A stretch of 64,000 bases of DNA from Veillonella agrestimuris (lineage in GTDB: Bacteria > Bacillota > Negativicutes > Veillonellales > Veillonellaceae): positions 62,001 through 126,000 of the forward strand of contig NZ_CALPCS010000005.1 in NCBI RefSeq assembly GCF_943193065.1, in the 5' to 3' direction. This document shows positions 16,856-25,552 of the stretch, in pieces. The notes beneath the pieces are model-generated. The model worked only from the letters and a program-made list of their open reading frames with translations. It was not told the origin of the DNA and made no database searches. The translations under genes were made by a program, and so were the position numbers. Within the stretch, counting starts at the first letter, position 1. The number at the start of each line of letters is the position of its first letter.

Positions 16856-17790
16856 TGGACAGCAAAGCCATGCAATATGTACGAAAATTAGGACCTCTCA
16901 TTGGCCTAATCATTTTATTTATTATTATTTCTGTCATGAACGACAGTTTTCTAGAATTCTCTAATTTGCGCAATTTATTGCGTCAAGTTTCCATTAACGC
17001 CATCATCGCCTTTGGTATGACCTTCGTCATCCTCACAGGGGGCATCGACTTATCTGTCGGTTCTATCCTTGCCCTATCTAGTGCGTTTATGGCGCAGCTC
17101 ATCGTAACAGGTACAAATCCCGAATTAGCCATCCTCATTGCTGCTGGTGCAGGCCTTGTATTAGGTGCCATTAACGGCCTTGTTATTACTTATGGCCGCG
17201 TGGCGCCTTTCATTGCCACCTTGGCGACGATGACGATTTACCGCGGTGCTACATTGGTATTCACTGACGGTAATCCTATTTCCGGCCTCACCCAAGACCC
17301 ATTGTTCCACGCTTTTGGTCAAGGGGACATTGCCAATATTCCTATCCCTGCTATTACAATGTTCTTAGCTTTCATCATTTTATGGTTCATCTTGAGCCGC
17401 ACCTCCTTAGGTCGCAAAACCTATGCCGTAGGTGGTAGTGAAAAGGTAAGTTACATTGCAGGTATTAAAATCGACCGGGTGAAAGTCTTCGCTTACGCCC
17501 TCACTGGTATGCTCGCTGCCATCGCAGGGGCTATCATTACGTCTCGACTCAATTCAGCACAACCGACGGCTGGCACAGGTTATGAACTTGATGCCATTGC
17601 AGCCGTTGTTCTTGGCGGTACTAGCCTTGCTGGTGGCCGCGGTCATATTGTAGGCACCTTAATTGGCGCCCTTATCATTGGTACCCTCAACAATGGGTTA
17701 AATATTCTCGACGTATCCAGTTTCTACCAACAAGTCGTTAAAGGTATCGTTATTTTATTAGCTGTCCTTGCAGACCGCAAGAAAGCTTAG
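16855..17790 (+). CDS. rbsC: Ribose ABC transporter permease RbsC
   Basis: This 311-residue inner-membrane protein with about eight to ten hydrophobic segments forms the ribose channel. Family landmarks include GMTFVILTGGIDLSVGS near residue 58 and the C-terminal AAVVLGGTSLAGGRG loop that contacts the ATPase. Its start overlaps the rbsA stop, with AGGAGG upstream, and it ends 9 bases before rbsB. Confidence 0.96.
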   Translation: MDSKAMQYVRKLGPLIGLIILFIIISVMNDSFLEFSNLRNLLRQVSINAIIAFGMTFVILTGGIDLSVGSILALSSAFMAQLIVTGTNPELAILIAAGAGLVLGAINGLVITYGRVAPFIATLATMTIYRGATLVFTDGNPISGLTQDPLFHAFGQGDIANIPIPAITMFLAFIILWFILSRTSLGRKTYAVGGSEKVSYIAGIKIDRVKVFAYALTGMLAAIAGAIITSRLNSAQPTAGTGYELDAIAAVVLGGTSLAGGRGHIVGTLIGALIIGTLNNGLNILDVSSFYQQVVKGIVILLAVLADRKKA

Positions 17791-17799
17791 GAGGTTTTC

Positions 17800-18699
17800 A
17801 TGAAAAAACTATTGTCATTCTTAGCTATGGCCATCTTAGTAATCGGCCTCGTTGCTGGTTGTGGTAAAAGCGCCGACAGCGGCGACCAAAAATCTGGCAC
17901 AATCGGCTTCTCCGTATCCACTCAAAACAATCCGTTCTTCGTATCTTTGAAAAATGGTATTGAAGAGCAAGCAAAAGCATTGGGCTTAAAAGTTAAAATC
18001 GTAGACGCTCAAAACGACCCAGCTAAACAAGCGAACGACATTTCCGACTTATTGGAAAGCGGCGTTTCTGTATTGATCATCAACCCTGTTGATTCTGCAG
18101 CTATCTCTACATCTGTAGAAATGGCAAACGGCAAAAACATCCCTGTTATTACTGTAGACCGCTCTGCTGACAAAGGTACAGTAGTAGCTCACATCGCTTC
18201 CGACAATGTGAAAGGCGGCGAAATGGCAGCTCAATTGATCGTCGACAAAGTAGGCAACGCTGCTAAAGTTGGCGAATTAGAAGGCATCCCTGGTGCTTCC
18301 GCGACACGTGAACGCGGCCAAGGCTTCCACAATGTGGCTGACCAAGCATTAACAGTTGTTTCTAAACAAAGCGCTGACTTCGACCGCACAAAAGGTCTTA
18401 ACGTAGCAACCAACATGTTACAAGCTAACCCTGATATGCAAGCTATCTTCGCTCATAACGACGAAATGGCGTTAGGCGCTATCCAAGCGGCTAAATCTGC
18501 TGGCAAAGACATCTTCATCGTAGGCTTTGACGGCACAGCTGACGCTGAAAAAGCAGTACAAGATGGTACACTAGCAGCAACCATTGCACAACAACCAGAA
18601 CTTATGGGTAAAATCGCTATGGACACAGCTAAAAAAGTTATAGGCGGTGAAACTGTAGAAGCGAATATTCCTGTAGATCTTAAAGTAGTAACTAAATAA
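17800..18699 (+). CDS. rbsB: Ribose-binding lipoprotein RbsB
   Basis: This is a 299-residue periplasmic sugar-binding protein that delivers ribose to RbsAC. The N terminus is a lipoprotein signal with the lipobox LVAGC (Cys21), unlike the soluble enterobacterial RbsB, so it is probably membrane-anchored. The periplasmic-binding fold is evident from GTIGFSVSTQNNPFFVSL, INPVDSAAI, and AIFAHNDEMALGA. AGGAGG precedes the start. It ends the operon and is followed by a strong terminator. Confidence 0.95.
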   Translation: MKKLLSFLAMAILVIGLVAGCGKSADSGDQKSGTIGFSVSTQNNPFFVSLKNGIEEQAKALGLKVKIVDAQNDPAKQANDISDLLESGVSVLIINPVDSAAISTSVEMANGKNIPVITVDRSADKGTVVAHIASDNVKGGEMAAQLIVDKVGNAAKVGELEGIPGASATRERGQGFHNVADQALTVVSKQSADFDRTKGLNVATNMLQANPDMQAIFAHNDEMALGAIQAAKSAGKDIFIVGFDGTADAEKAVQDGTLAATIAQQPELMGKIAMDTAKKVIGGETVEANIPVDLKVVTK

Positions 18700-18721
18700 T
18701 TACATAGAAACTGGGTAAATA

Positions 18722-18779
18722 AAAACCCCTACTGTCATTTATAGGCGTTTCGTAGCATAGAAATGACGGTAGGGGTTTT
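18722..18779. terminator. Bidirectional terminator after rbsB
   Basis: AAAACCCCTAC-GTCATTT pairs with AAATGAC-GTAGGGGTTTT as a 19-base stem with one mismatch and a 20-base loop. It serves rbsB on the plus strand and the convergent acetyltransferase gene on the minus strand. Confidence 0.92.
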
Positions 18780-18780
18780 C

Positions 18781-19263
18781 TTATAATTCTTTTTTAAATA
18801 ATACAGTTGTATGTTGTTTACCTCTAAAATGGACTTTATCATAAGCTTTAAAGCCAAAGGATTCATACATTTTAGGTAGCCATGGATGTTCTTGTGCCGT
18901 ACCAAGTGTAACAAATGGTGTCTTTAGCTGATGGGTTAAAATGTCTTCTGCATATTCTAGCATCATACGAGCATACCCTTTACCTTTATGTTCTGGTGCC
19001 GTCACAAAGTGAGCAATATGCGGGTATTTATCAGGTGTAGAGTATTTAACCCAAGGCATACAAAGCGTAATAGAGCTTACTAATTCACCATTTACATATA
19101 AGCCATACACTGGGTATGTTTCAATCCATTCTTTTGATTCTTCTTCAGTGAAATCAATAGCATCAAAAGTAATAGGATAGTCTTTGATCGCTGCATAACC
19201 AGCAATTAATACTTTATGATATTCTGGCGTGTCTTGTACTGTTAATTGACGAAATTCTTTCAT
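18781..19263 (-). CDS. GNAT-family N-acetyltransferase
   Basis: The 160-residue protein has the GNAT signature HKGKGYARMMLEYAE near residues 92-106 and the C-terminal YESFGFKAYDKVHF strand-helix. I chose the ATG at 19263, which has GAGGAG five bases upstream; a GTG four codons earlier lies inside the ribosome site. The substrate is unknown. It is a single gene convergent with the ribose operon. Confidence 0.85.
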   Translation of the reverse strand: MKEFRQLTVQDTPEYHKVLIAGYAAIKDYPITFDAIDFTEEESKEWIETYPVYGLYVNGELVSSITLCMPWVKYSTPDKYPHIAHFVTAPEHKGKGYARMMLEYAEDILTHQLKTPFVTLGTAQEHPWLPKMYESFGFKAYDKVHFRGKQHTTVLFKKEL

Positions 19264-19475
19264 TCTACTCCTCACGTCTATATTATCACTATTATACTGT
19301 CACACATATTATATATAAATAGGTCTTATCATATACATAAACGGTCACATACATAAGCCGTTCATAACACCCTATAGATTGAAAATTATATATCTATAAG
19401 GACTATATGTCAAGACTGATTATCATCTAGAATATATCTATTTCCACTAAATCAATAACCGATATATCCTATTCA

Positions 19476-19805
19476 TTAATGCCCAGCATTACCAAACAAA
19501 TTAAGGATCACAATGCCTATAACGGTTAATGCTATGCCAAGAATAGTGTATATATTATATCCTTCTTGAAAAATAAATACGGAAATGAGTGCCGTTGCTA
19601 CCAGCCCCACGCCAGACCACGTAGCATAAGTAATGCTAAGAGGAATATATTTAAGCACATGTGTGAGCGTGTAAAAAGCAATGGCATAGCCTAACAAGCA
19701 GCCGATAGTAGGCCATACTTTCGTAAAACTATCAGAATACTTTAACATAGACGTAGCAAAGAGTTCCAATACGATAGAAAGAGTTAATAAAAAATAAGGA
19801 AACAT
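19476..19805 (-). CDS. Small multidrug resistance (SMR) transporter
   Basis: The 109-residue protein has four hydrophobic helices and the essential membrane glutamate Glu14 in helix 1 (IVLELFATSMLK). The YATWSGVGLVATALIS motif of helix 3 marks the EmrE/QacE/SugE family. These proton-coupled exporters work as antiparallel dimers and carry quaternary cations or guanidinium. Sequence alone does not separate the EmrE-like from the guanidinium type. It is downstream of leuB, behind a terminator, and probably has its own promoter. Confidence 0.93.
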   Translation of the reverse strand: MFPYFLLTLSIVLELFATSMLKYSDSFTKVWPTIGCLLGYAIAFYTLTHVLKYIPLSITYATWSGVGLVATALISVFIFQEGYNIYTILGIALTVIGIVILNLFGNAGH

Positions 19806-19830
19806 GCAAACCTCTCCATTTCAAACATAA

Positions 19831-19873
19831 AATAACTTTCACCAACAGCCTAAGACCATTGGTGAAAGTTATT
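19831..19873 (-). terminator. Terminator of the leu operon
   Basis: AATAACTTTCACCAA pairs with TTGGTGAAAGTTATT as a 14- to 15-base stem. On the minus strand it is followed by TTATG after the ATT end. It lies downstream of the leuB stop and just upstream of the SMR gene. Confidence 0.8.
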
Positions 19874-19910
19874 TACTCTATCAACAATTATTTTATTAGG
19901 TAATAACTAA

Positions 19911-19940
19911 ATAATAGTTAATAATAGTTAATAATAATTA
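19911..19940. repeat. Short AT-rich tandem repeat
   Basis: ATAATAGTTA occurs twice in tandem, followed by a third, diverged unit. It is in the 3' untranslated part after leuB. No function is apparent. Confidence 0.5.
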
Positions 19941-19968
19941 CTATTATATTAACAATTACATGTGTCTA

Positions 19969-21039
19969 TTATAAACGCTCAATAACAGCCTGGGCCATTT
20001 CCGTAGTGCCTACCCGCTTCATACCTTCACGGTAAATATCACCGGTACGGTAACCGTCAATTAAGACTTGTTCTACTGCTTTTTCAATAGCATCTGCCAC
20101 TTCTGGAAGATCCAAGGAGTGGCGACACATCATAGCAGCTGACAAAATAGTGCCCAATGGGTTTGCCAAATTTTGTCCCATAATATCTGGTGCAGAACCG
20201 TGGATTGGTTCATACAATGCCGTACCAGTACCCATAGATGCAGATGGCAACAAACCGATAGAGCCGGAAATAACGGCACCTTCATCAGACAAGATATCAC
20301 CGAACAAGTTTGTTGTTACAAGCACGTCAAATTGTGCTGGATTCACAACGAGCTGCATAGCTGCATTATCTACATAGAAATAATCTGTCGTAATATCTGG
20401 ATTGGCGTCAGCTTTTTCTTTCGCAATAGATCGCCACAAACGAGACGATGCCAATACATTGGCTTTATCGACAGACACCACTTGTTTACGGCGTTTACGA
20501 GCCGTTTCCATAGCAATATCCATAATGCGTTCCACTTCATAACGGCTGTACGTTTCTTTATCCCAAGCAGACTCATTAGGCCCTTCACCATGTGCCTCTT
20601 CGCGCTCGCCGAAGTAAATACCACCAGTCAATTCACGAACGATTACAAAATCAACGTTTTGTACCAATTCCTTTTTAAGCGGAGAATACTCTTGCAACGA
20701 CGGATAAATCTTAACAGGACGCAAATTGCAGAACAAACCAAGCTCCTTACGAAGCCCTAAGATCGCCTTCTCGGGACGAATAGACGGATCTACATCATCC
20801 CATTTAGGACCGCCTACAGCGCCCAATAACACCGCATCAGCAGCCTTACACGCTTCAATCGTATCATCTGTCAATGGCACACCATACGCATCAATAGATG
20901 CACCGCCTGCTTTTTTATCGATCCAATTAACTGTGACACCAGCCTTTGTGAAAGCCACATCACACACAGCCTTTGCAGCTGCAATAATCTCCGTGCCGAT
21001 ACCATCGCCAGGAATCAACACAATGTTTTTTGTACTCAT
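19969..21039 (-). CDS. leuB: 3-isopropylmalate dehydrogenase LeuB
   Basis: LeuB (356 residues) oxidises and decarboxylates 3-isopropylmalate with NAD to 2-ketoisocaproate, the third leucine step. Markers are the dinucleotide and substrate motifs LLGAVGGPKWD, LFCNLRPVKI and the isocitrate/isopropylmalate signature TTNLFGDILSDEGAVISGSIG. I chose the ATG at 21039 with AGAGGTG seven bases upstream; a GTG at 21048 overlaps that ribosome site. It is separated from leuD by about 510 bases holding two large hairpin repeats, which is unusual inside a leu operon. Confidence 0.96.
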   Translation of the reverse strand: MSTKNIVLIPGDGIGTEIIAAAKAVCDVAFTKAGVTVNWIDKKAGGASIDAYGVPLTDDTIEACKAADAVLLGAVGGPKWDDVDPSIRPEKAILGLRKELGLFCNLRPVKIYPSLQEYSPLKKELVQNVDFVIVRELTGGIYFGEREEAHGEGPNESAWDKETYSRYEVERIMDIAMETARKRRKQVVSVDKANVLASSRLWRSIAKEKADANPDITTDYFYVDNAAMQLVVNPAQFDVLVTTNLFGDILSDEGAVISGSIGLLPSASMGTGTALYEPIHGSAPDIMGQNLANPLGTILSAAMMCRHSLDLPEVADAIEKAVEQVLIDGYRTGDIYREGMKRVGTTEMAQAVIERL

Positions 21040-21058
21040 ATTATGCACCTCTACAAGG

Positions 21059-21079
21059 CGATTAGCGTTTAGCTAATCG
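21059..21079 (-). other. Hairpin just upstream of the leuB ribosome site
   Basis: CGATTAGC and GCTAATCG form an 8-base stem with a 5-base loop, ending 5 bases before the leuB ribosome site. It could protect a processed leuB message or modulate initiation. This is inference from position only. Confidence 0.45.
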
Positions 21080-21099
21080 TCATTTATTCCACTATCGCA

Positions 21100-21181
21100 G
21101 ATGACACCCCAATCGGCCTCCAATAGCCAGGTCTTCGCCATTCTGGCGAAGGGCTAAAGTCGGCCTTTTCGGGGCATCATC
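21100..21181. repeat. Structured hairpin repeat, copy C
   Basis: The apex at 21118-21161 keeps CTCCAA, TAGCC paired with GGCTA, AGGT, a CTTCGCC/GGCGAAG hairpin, and AAGTC. The arms (GATGA--CCCC---GGCC and its partner, ending at 21181) pair less well than in the other copies. It lies between leuD and leuB. Confidence 0.75.
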
Positions 21182-21327
21182 GGCTCTACTCATACATCCC
21201 CCTTAGCAAAATCTGCTAACTCTCTACTATAAGTTTTACAATCATCCTACAAAACCATTGCTCCCCTCCCCGCCAGCAGCGGGTGGGCTTAGCGGATTTC
21301 GCTAGGTTAGCGTTATATATCAGAGTG

Positions 21328-21548
21328 TAACAGACCTTCTTCCATAGTGTCTATAGATAAGATAGGCACGCTACAAAGTAGAGCATAGCTCAGAAACAGG
21401 CAGACACCCTGGCGAAAACGACTTCGACCCTTCGCCGTAGGCGAAGACCTGGTTCGTTGGAGTTTGAGCAGGGTGTCTGTCTGCTATAACAGTTATGAGT
21501 ATGTAGTGTGCCTATCTATCCGTAAAAGCACATTAGAAAGGTCTGTTA
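21328..21548. repeat. Structured hairpin repeat, copy D, with 221-bp imperfect palindrome
   Basis: The apex is at 21420-21462, in inverse orientation to copy C, with a perfect CTTCGCC/GGCGAAG hairpin. The arms carry successive complementary blocks: CAGRCAGACACCCTG, TAGGCACRCTACA and, at the outer ends, TAACAGACCTT (21328) with AAGGTCTGTTA (ending 21548). The structure starts 4 bases after the leuD stop codon. Confidence 0.8.
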
Positions 21549-21552
21549 CTTC

Positions 21553-22044
21553 TTATTTACGGTTCTTAGCGAAATCCACTAAGCCGCCAGCTGCCGCAAT
21601 GTCTTGGATAAACTGCGGTAATTCAGTACCTTGGTATTGTTCATTTTTCGTCAAGTTATACACAATACCTTTAGAGAGGTCTACACCAATTTCATCGTTT
21701 GCATCGATGCGATCGACTTGATCGCCAATTTCAATTACCGGTAAGCCAATATTAATGGCATTACGGAAGAAAATGCGAGCAAAGGAGTTCGCTACGATAA
21801 CAGGTACGCCTTTTTCTTTAATAACGCCTGGTGCGTGTTCACGGGAAGAGCCGCAGCCAAAATTTTTACCTGCTACCATGATGTCCCCAACTTTCACATT
21901 AGGTGCAAAAGTGGTATCGATGTCTTCCATAGCATGTTCAGCAAGTTCTGCCCAATCGGCAATCGCCAAGTAACGAGCGGGAATGATTACGTCTGTATCT
22001 ACGTCATCGCCGTAACGCCAGATTTTTTTACTTTCAAAATCCAT
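21553..22044 (-). CDS. leuD: 3-isopropylmalate dehydratase small subunit LeuD
   Basis: LeuD (163 residues) is the small, swivelling subunit of isopropylmalate isomerase. Its N-terminal DVDTDVIIPARYL and the NFGCGSSREHAP motif are diagnostic and interact with LeuC at the active site. The ATG at 22044 is chosen because GAGGAGG lies just before it, overlapping the leuC stop; the upstream frame has no better start. One base separates it from leuC. Confidence 0.96.
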   Translation of the reverse strand: MDFESKKIWRYGDDVDTDVIIPARYLAIADWAELAEHAMEDIDTTFAPNVKVGDIMVAGKNFGCGSSREHAPGVIKEKGVPVIVANSFARIFFRNAINIGLPVIEIGDQVDRIDANDEIGVDLSKGIVYNLTKNEQYQGTELPQFIQDIAAAGGLVDFAKNRK

Positions 22045-22045
22045 A

Positions 22046-23305
22046 TTAAACCTCCTCTGGGCCTGCAATACGGCCTAATACAGCACTAGCAGCAGCCACA
22101 TAAGGGCTAGCCAAGTATACTTCAGAATCAACGTGACCCATGCGGCCACGGAAATTGCGGTTTGTAGTGGAAACAGTGCGTTCCCCTTCTGCCATGATAC
22201 CCATGTAACCGCCTAAGCATGGACCACATGTTGGTGTAGATACAGCACAGTCAGCTTGAATGAAAATATCAAGTAAGCCATCACGCAACGCTTGGTCATA
22301 CACATCTTGGGAACCAGGGATAACGATACAACGAACGAAATCAGCTACTTTACGACCTTTAAAGATTTCAGCAGCAGCCGCCAAGTCTTCGTAACGACCA
22401 TTTGTACAAGAACCGATAATCACTTGATCGATGCGAATATCTTTGTCGATTTCGTCGATGTAATGTTTGTTAGATGGCAAGTGTGGGAACGCCACAACTG
22501 GTTGCAATTTATCTAAATCGATAACGATTGTTTGAGGGTATACAGCGTCTTCATCAGCATTGATTGGCTCTACAGGACGGTTTACACGGCCTTGGATATA
22601 CGCTTCTGTTACTTCATCATACGGGAATACGCCGCATTTGCCGCCTGCTTCTATAGCCATGTTACAAATAGTCAAGCGATCTGCCATAGTCATATGTTTT
22701 ACGCCTTCGCCAGCAAATTCGAGGGCCATGTAACGAGCACCATCAACGCCAATACGACCGATGAGCTCAAGAATAATATCTTTACCAGTTACCCATTTAT
22801 TCGGTTTACCGATTAATTCTACTTTAATTGTTTCTGGCACTTTGAACCAAGTTTTACCTTCCGCCATCGCTACACCTGCGTCAGTAGATCCAACGCCAGT
22901 AGCAAAAGCATTAACAGCACCATATGTACACGTATGAGAGTCCGCACCGATGATCATTTCCCCTGGACCGATAAGTCCTTTTTCAGGAAGGATAACGTGC
23001 TCAATCCCCATGCGACCTACTTCAAAGTAATTCGTAATGCTATGCTCACGCACGAAATCACGCATCACTTTCGCTTGTGTAGCAGACTGAATATCTTTAT
23101 TTGGCGTAAAATGGTCCGGTACCAAATAGATACGGTCTTTATCAAATACAGGTTTACCGATTTTTAAAAACTCTTTACGTGCTGGTGGGAATGTAATGTC
23201 ATTCATCAACACAGCATCTAATTTACATTCAATAATTTGACCTGGTTTTACCACATCAAGCCCGGCATGGCGAGCCATATTTTTTTCCGTAATGGTCATA
23301 CCCAT
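22046..23305 (-). CDS. leuC: 3-isopropylmalate dehydratase large subunit LeuC
   Basis: LeuC (419 residues) is the aconitase-like, [4Fe-4S]-containing large subunit that isomerises 2- to 3-isopropylmalate together with LeuD. Cluster cysteines are visible in [11 protein letters not shown] and [21 protein letters not shown] is also present. The length matches the prokaryotic two-subunit type. The start overlaps the leuA stop (TAATG), with AGGAGG upstream. Confidence 0.96.
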   Translation of the reverse strand: MGMTITEKNMARHAGLDVVKPGQIIECKLDAVLMNDITFPPARKEFLKIGKPVFDKDRIYLVPDHFTPNKDIQSATQAKVMRDFVREHSITNYFEVGRMGIEHVILPEKGLIGPGEMIIGADSHTCTYGAVNAFATGVGSTDAGVAMAEGKTWFKVPETIKVELIGKPNKWVTGKDIILELIGRIGVDGARYMALEFAGEGVKHMTMADRLTICNMAIEAGGKCGVFPYDEVTEAYIQGRVNRPVEPINADEDAVYPQTIVIDLDKLQPVVAFPHLPSNKHYIDEIDKDIRIDQVIIGSCTNGRYEDLAAAAEIFKGRKVADFVRCIVIPGSQDVYDQALRDGLLDIFIQADCAVSTPTCGPCLGGYMGIMAEGERTVSTTNRNFRGRMGHVDSEVYLASPYVAAASAVLGRIAGPEEV

Positions 23306-24840
23306 TATTGTGCCTCCTCTTCTAGCTCTTTAGCTAGGTATACAGAATTTACTGCATTAATATATGCATGTACACTTGATTTAACAATATCCGTACTAAT
23401 ACCGCGACCACGATACATACGGCCATTATATTCTACTTTAAGAACTGCCTCCCCAAGGGCGTCTTTACCCGCTGTAATAGCGCGAATTTGGTAATCTTTC
23501 AAACTAATTGGCAACCCTACCACACGTTCTACTGCTTTTAAGGACGCATCCACTGGACCATCGCCAACAGCGGCATCAGATTTTTCACCATCTGGTGTAG
23601 TTAAACGAACATGAGCATACGCATAGCCTTGATCGCCTAATTCATAATGTTGATGCACTAATGCGAAGGCGTTTTTATGATTCAAATTATCTGCTACAAG
23701 GGCGATAATATCATCGTCATAAACTTCTTTTTTACGGTCTGCCAAAGCTTTAAATTTAGCAAAGAGATCGTTGATTTTCTCTTCTGTGAAAGCTTGGAAA
23801 CCAAGATTTTTCAAATGATCTTCAAAGGCGTGACGACCAGAATGCTTACCAAGAACGATACTTGTTTTTTCTGCCCCCACCGATTCAGGTGTCATAATTT
23901 CATACGTTTGTGGATTATTTAGCATACCATGTTGATGAATACCAGATTCATGAGCAAATGCATTAGAACCAACAACTGCTTTGTTTGGCGGCACCATAAC
24001 GCCTGTTAAACGACTTACCAGTTTAGATAGCTTAGTAAACTGTTTCGTGTCGATATTCACTTCTAAATCGCCAAAGTAATCATGCCGTGTTTTCAATGCC
24101 ATTACTACTTCTTCAACACCTGCATTACCAGCACGTTCGCCAAGGCCGTTAACAGTACATTCGATTTGGCGAGCGCCAGCTTTCACAGCAGCTAAGGAGT
24201 TCGCCGTAGCAAGGCCTAAGTCATCGTGGCAATGAACGGAAATGATTGCTTTTTCAATGCCTGGTGTGTGTTCTCTAATGTAACGGATTTTATCGCCAAA
24301 CTCAGCAGGAATCATGTAGCCCACTGTATCAGGTACATTGAGGATGGTAGCGCCACCTTCGATAGCTACGCCAAATACTTCGCACAAGAAATCCAAATCC
24401 GTACGAGCTGCATCTTCACCAGAGAACTCGATTTCATCGAACTTGCCTTTAGCAAATGCTAAAATAGATTTTACTTTTTCTAGCACTTCCGCGCGAGTCA
24501 TTTTTAATTTGTATTCCAAATGAATATCAGAAGTAGCGATAAATACATGCAAGCGGCTACGCTCTGCGTCAGCCAATGCTTCAGATACCTTTTGTACGTC
24601 TTTTTCATTAGCTCGTGCTAAACCACAAATGGTTGCACCTTTTACTTCACGAGCAATGGTTTGTACTGCTTCAAAGTCACCAGGAGATGCAGCAGGGAAG
24701 CCTGCTTCAATAACATCTACACCAATGCGTGCAAGACCTTTTGCAATTTCTACTTTTTCTGCTGTTTGTAGTGCTACGCCAGGAGTTTGTTCCCCATCGC
24801 GAAGCGTTGTGTCAAAGAAATAAATGCGATTTTGATCCAT
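23305..24840 (-). CDS. leuA: 2-isopropylmalate synthase LeuA
   Basis: LeuA (511 residues) condenses 2-ketoisovalerate with acetyl-CoA, the committed step of leucine synthesis. The N-terminal barrel has the metal and substrate motif [15 protein letters not shown] and the [11 protein letters not shown] metal histidines. The C-terminal domain of about 110 residues is the leucine-binding regulatory domain ([14 protein letters not shown]). I chose the ATG at 24840 with AAGGTG upstream. It is first in leuACDB, behind a T-box leader. Confidence 0.96.
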   Translation of the reverse strand: MDQNRIYFFDTTLRDGEQTPGVALQTAEKVEIAKGLARIGVDVIEAGFPAASPGDFEAVQTIAREVKGATICGLARANEKDVQKVSEALADAERSRLHVFIATSDIHLEYKLKMTRAEVLEKVKSILAFAKGKFDEIEFSGEDAARTDLDFLCEVFGVAIEGGATILNVPDTVGYMIPAEFGDKIRYIREHTPGIEKAIISVHCHDDLGLATANSLAAVKAGARQIECTVNGLGERAGNAGVEEVVMALKTRHDYFGDLEVNIDTKQFTKLSKLVSRLTGVMVPPNKAVVGSNAFAHESGIHQHGMLNNPQTYEIMTPESVGAEKTSIVLGKHSGRHAFEDHLKNLGFQAFTEEKINDLFAKFKALADRKKEVYDDDIIALVADNLNHKNAFALVHQHYELGDQGYAYAHVRLTTPDGEKSDAAVGDGPVDASLKAVERVVGLPISLKDYQIRAITAGKDALGEAVLKVEYNGRMYRGRGISTDIVKSSVHAYINAVNSVYLAKELEEEAQ

Positions 24841-24892
24841 ATCTTTCACCTTACCTATTCCACTAATATTCGTTACTCTTTTACAATGGTAT

Positions 24893-25134
24893 AAAAAAAG
24901 CCCCTTAGAGCAAATATGCTCAAAGGGGCGTTATTTACATAACACGGTACCACCCTAATTGGGACTCATTGCAGTTATAACGGAACCACCGTTGATGACT
25001 ACTAATATTCGCCACCAAAGCTCATGGGAGAGTGTCAACATACAACCTCTATTACCTCGCACCAACCGGCAACTCTCTGAAAGCAGGATCTGTAAGCCTT
25101 TATACCCATTCATCGCTGACTTAAATATAAATAT
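24893..25134 (-). promoter_or_regulatory. T-box riboswitch leader of the leu operon
   Basis: The minus strand shows the conserved T-box element AGGGTGGTACCGTG at about 24945-24960. A strong intrinsic terminator, GCCCCTTTGAGC/GCTCTAAGGGGC followed by seven T, ends at 24893. Upstream is a stem I with the apical GCCGGTTGGTGCGAGG. A CUC leucine triplet sits in the 3' side of stem I (GACACUCUCCC), a plausible specifier. The leader would let uncharged tRNA-Leu favour the antiterminator and allow transcription of leuACDB. The leucine assignment rests on the downstream genes and this triplet. Confidence 0.93.
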
Positions 25135-25140
25135 AGGAAT

Positions 25141-25170
25141 ATATTACAGCATTCTATAGAGTTGTGTCAA
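25141..25170 (-). promoter_or_regulatory. Promoter of the leu operon
   Basis: On the minus strand TTGACA (25165-25170) is followed after 18 bases by TAATAT (25141-25146), with a TG just before the -10. Transcription would start near 25134, directly ahead of the T-box. Confidence 0.7.
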
Positions 25171-25240
25171 TTAGTAGTCCATAAAAGATTAAAAATCCCC
25201 TTCAACTTATATATCGCTATTTGTGTCAAACATATTTTGT

Positions 25241-25246
25241 TATACT
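25241..25246 (+). promoter_or_regulatory. Extended -10 promoter of the small hydrophobic peptide gene
   Basis: TGTTATACT contains an extended -10 (TGnTATACT). No clear -35 is seen. Transcription near 25253 would give a leader of about 50 bases ending in the sequestered ribosome site. Confidence 0.45.
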
Positions 25247-25279
25247 TAAAAAGAAGAGAGCTATTGACGTAAGTTAGGT

Positions 25280-25299
25280 TCATCTCCTCAAGGAGGTGA
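25280..25299 (+). promoter_or_regulatory. Sequestered Shine-Dalgarno of the small peptide gene
   Basis: TCATCTCCT pairs with AGGAGGTGA across a two-base loop (9 pairs, one of them G-U). The ribosome site AAGGAGGTGAT is a full-length complement of the 16S rRNA 3' end, and it is buried in this stem. Confidence 0.65.
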
Positions 25300-25303
25300 T
25301 ACT

Positions 25304-25381
25304 ATGACAAATCATGAAATTACTTATATGATTATCATTGTATTGTTATCAGTAGTCACTATTATCGCATTAATACACTAA
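25304..25381 (+). CDS. 25-residue hydrophobic peptide, type I toxin-like
   Basis: This small frame encodes a polar N terminus (MTNHEITY) followed by about 15 hydrophobic residues (MIIIVLLSVVTIIAL) and a terminal histidine, a single membrane-spanning peptide. It has an unusually strong ribosome site folded into a hairpin, its own extended -10, and a 3' hairpin shared with a possible antisense RNA. These are hallmarks of type I toxins such as TxpA or Fst-like peptides. No homolog is recognised by sequence. A short leader or membrane regulator peptide is the alternative. Confidence 0.6.
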   Translation: MTNHEITYMIIIVLLSVVTIIALIH

Positions 25382-25386
25382 TGCAA

Positions 25387-25501
25387 TGAAAAACGCCTAA
25401 CGCATAGAGGACTGCCATCCTCTTACACGTTAGGCATTATCATATTTTGTACATTTCTAGATGATCCTAACGCCCTAATTACGTTAATTGGCTCTCTTTA
25501 T
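25387..25501 (-). ncRNA. Candidate antisense RNA to the small peptide gene
   Basis: On the minus strand a consensus TATAAT (25508-25513) would start an RNA near 25501. It would run through the hairpin at 25395-25435 and end in GTTTTTC, a good intrinsic terminator. The RNA would overlap the 3' end of the peptide message tail to tail, as in txpA/RatA-type pairs. The -35 is weak, and expression is inferred. Confidence 0.4.
25395..25435. terminator. Shared hairpin terminator
   Basis: GCCTAACG/CGTTAGGC encloses an inner AGAGG/CCTCT stem. It follows the peptide gene on the plus strand and is followed by TTTTT on the minus strand. Confidence 0.8.
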
Positions 25502-25552
25502 ATTTTCATTATACGATACTTATCACTAAAAAGATAGTATTCGCAATGATAT

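Noticed and set aside
24959..25159. 66-codon plus-strand frame upstream of leuA
   Set aside because: It lies entirely within the T-box leader on the opposite strand and has no ribosome site.
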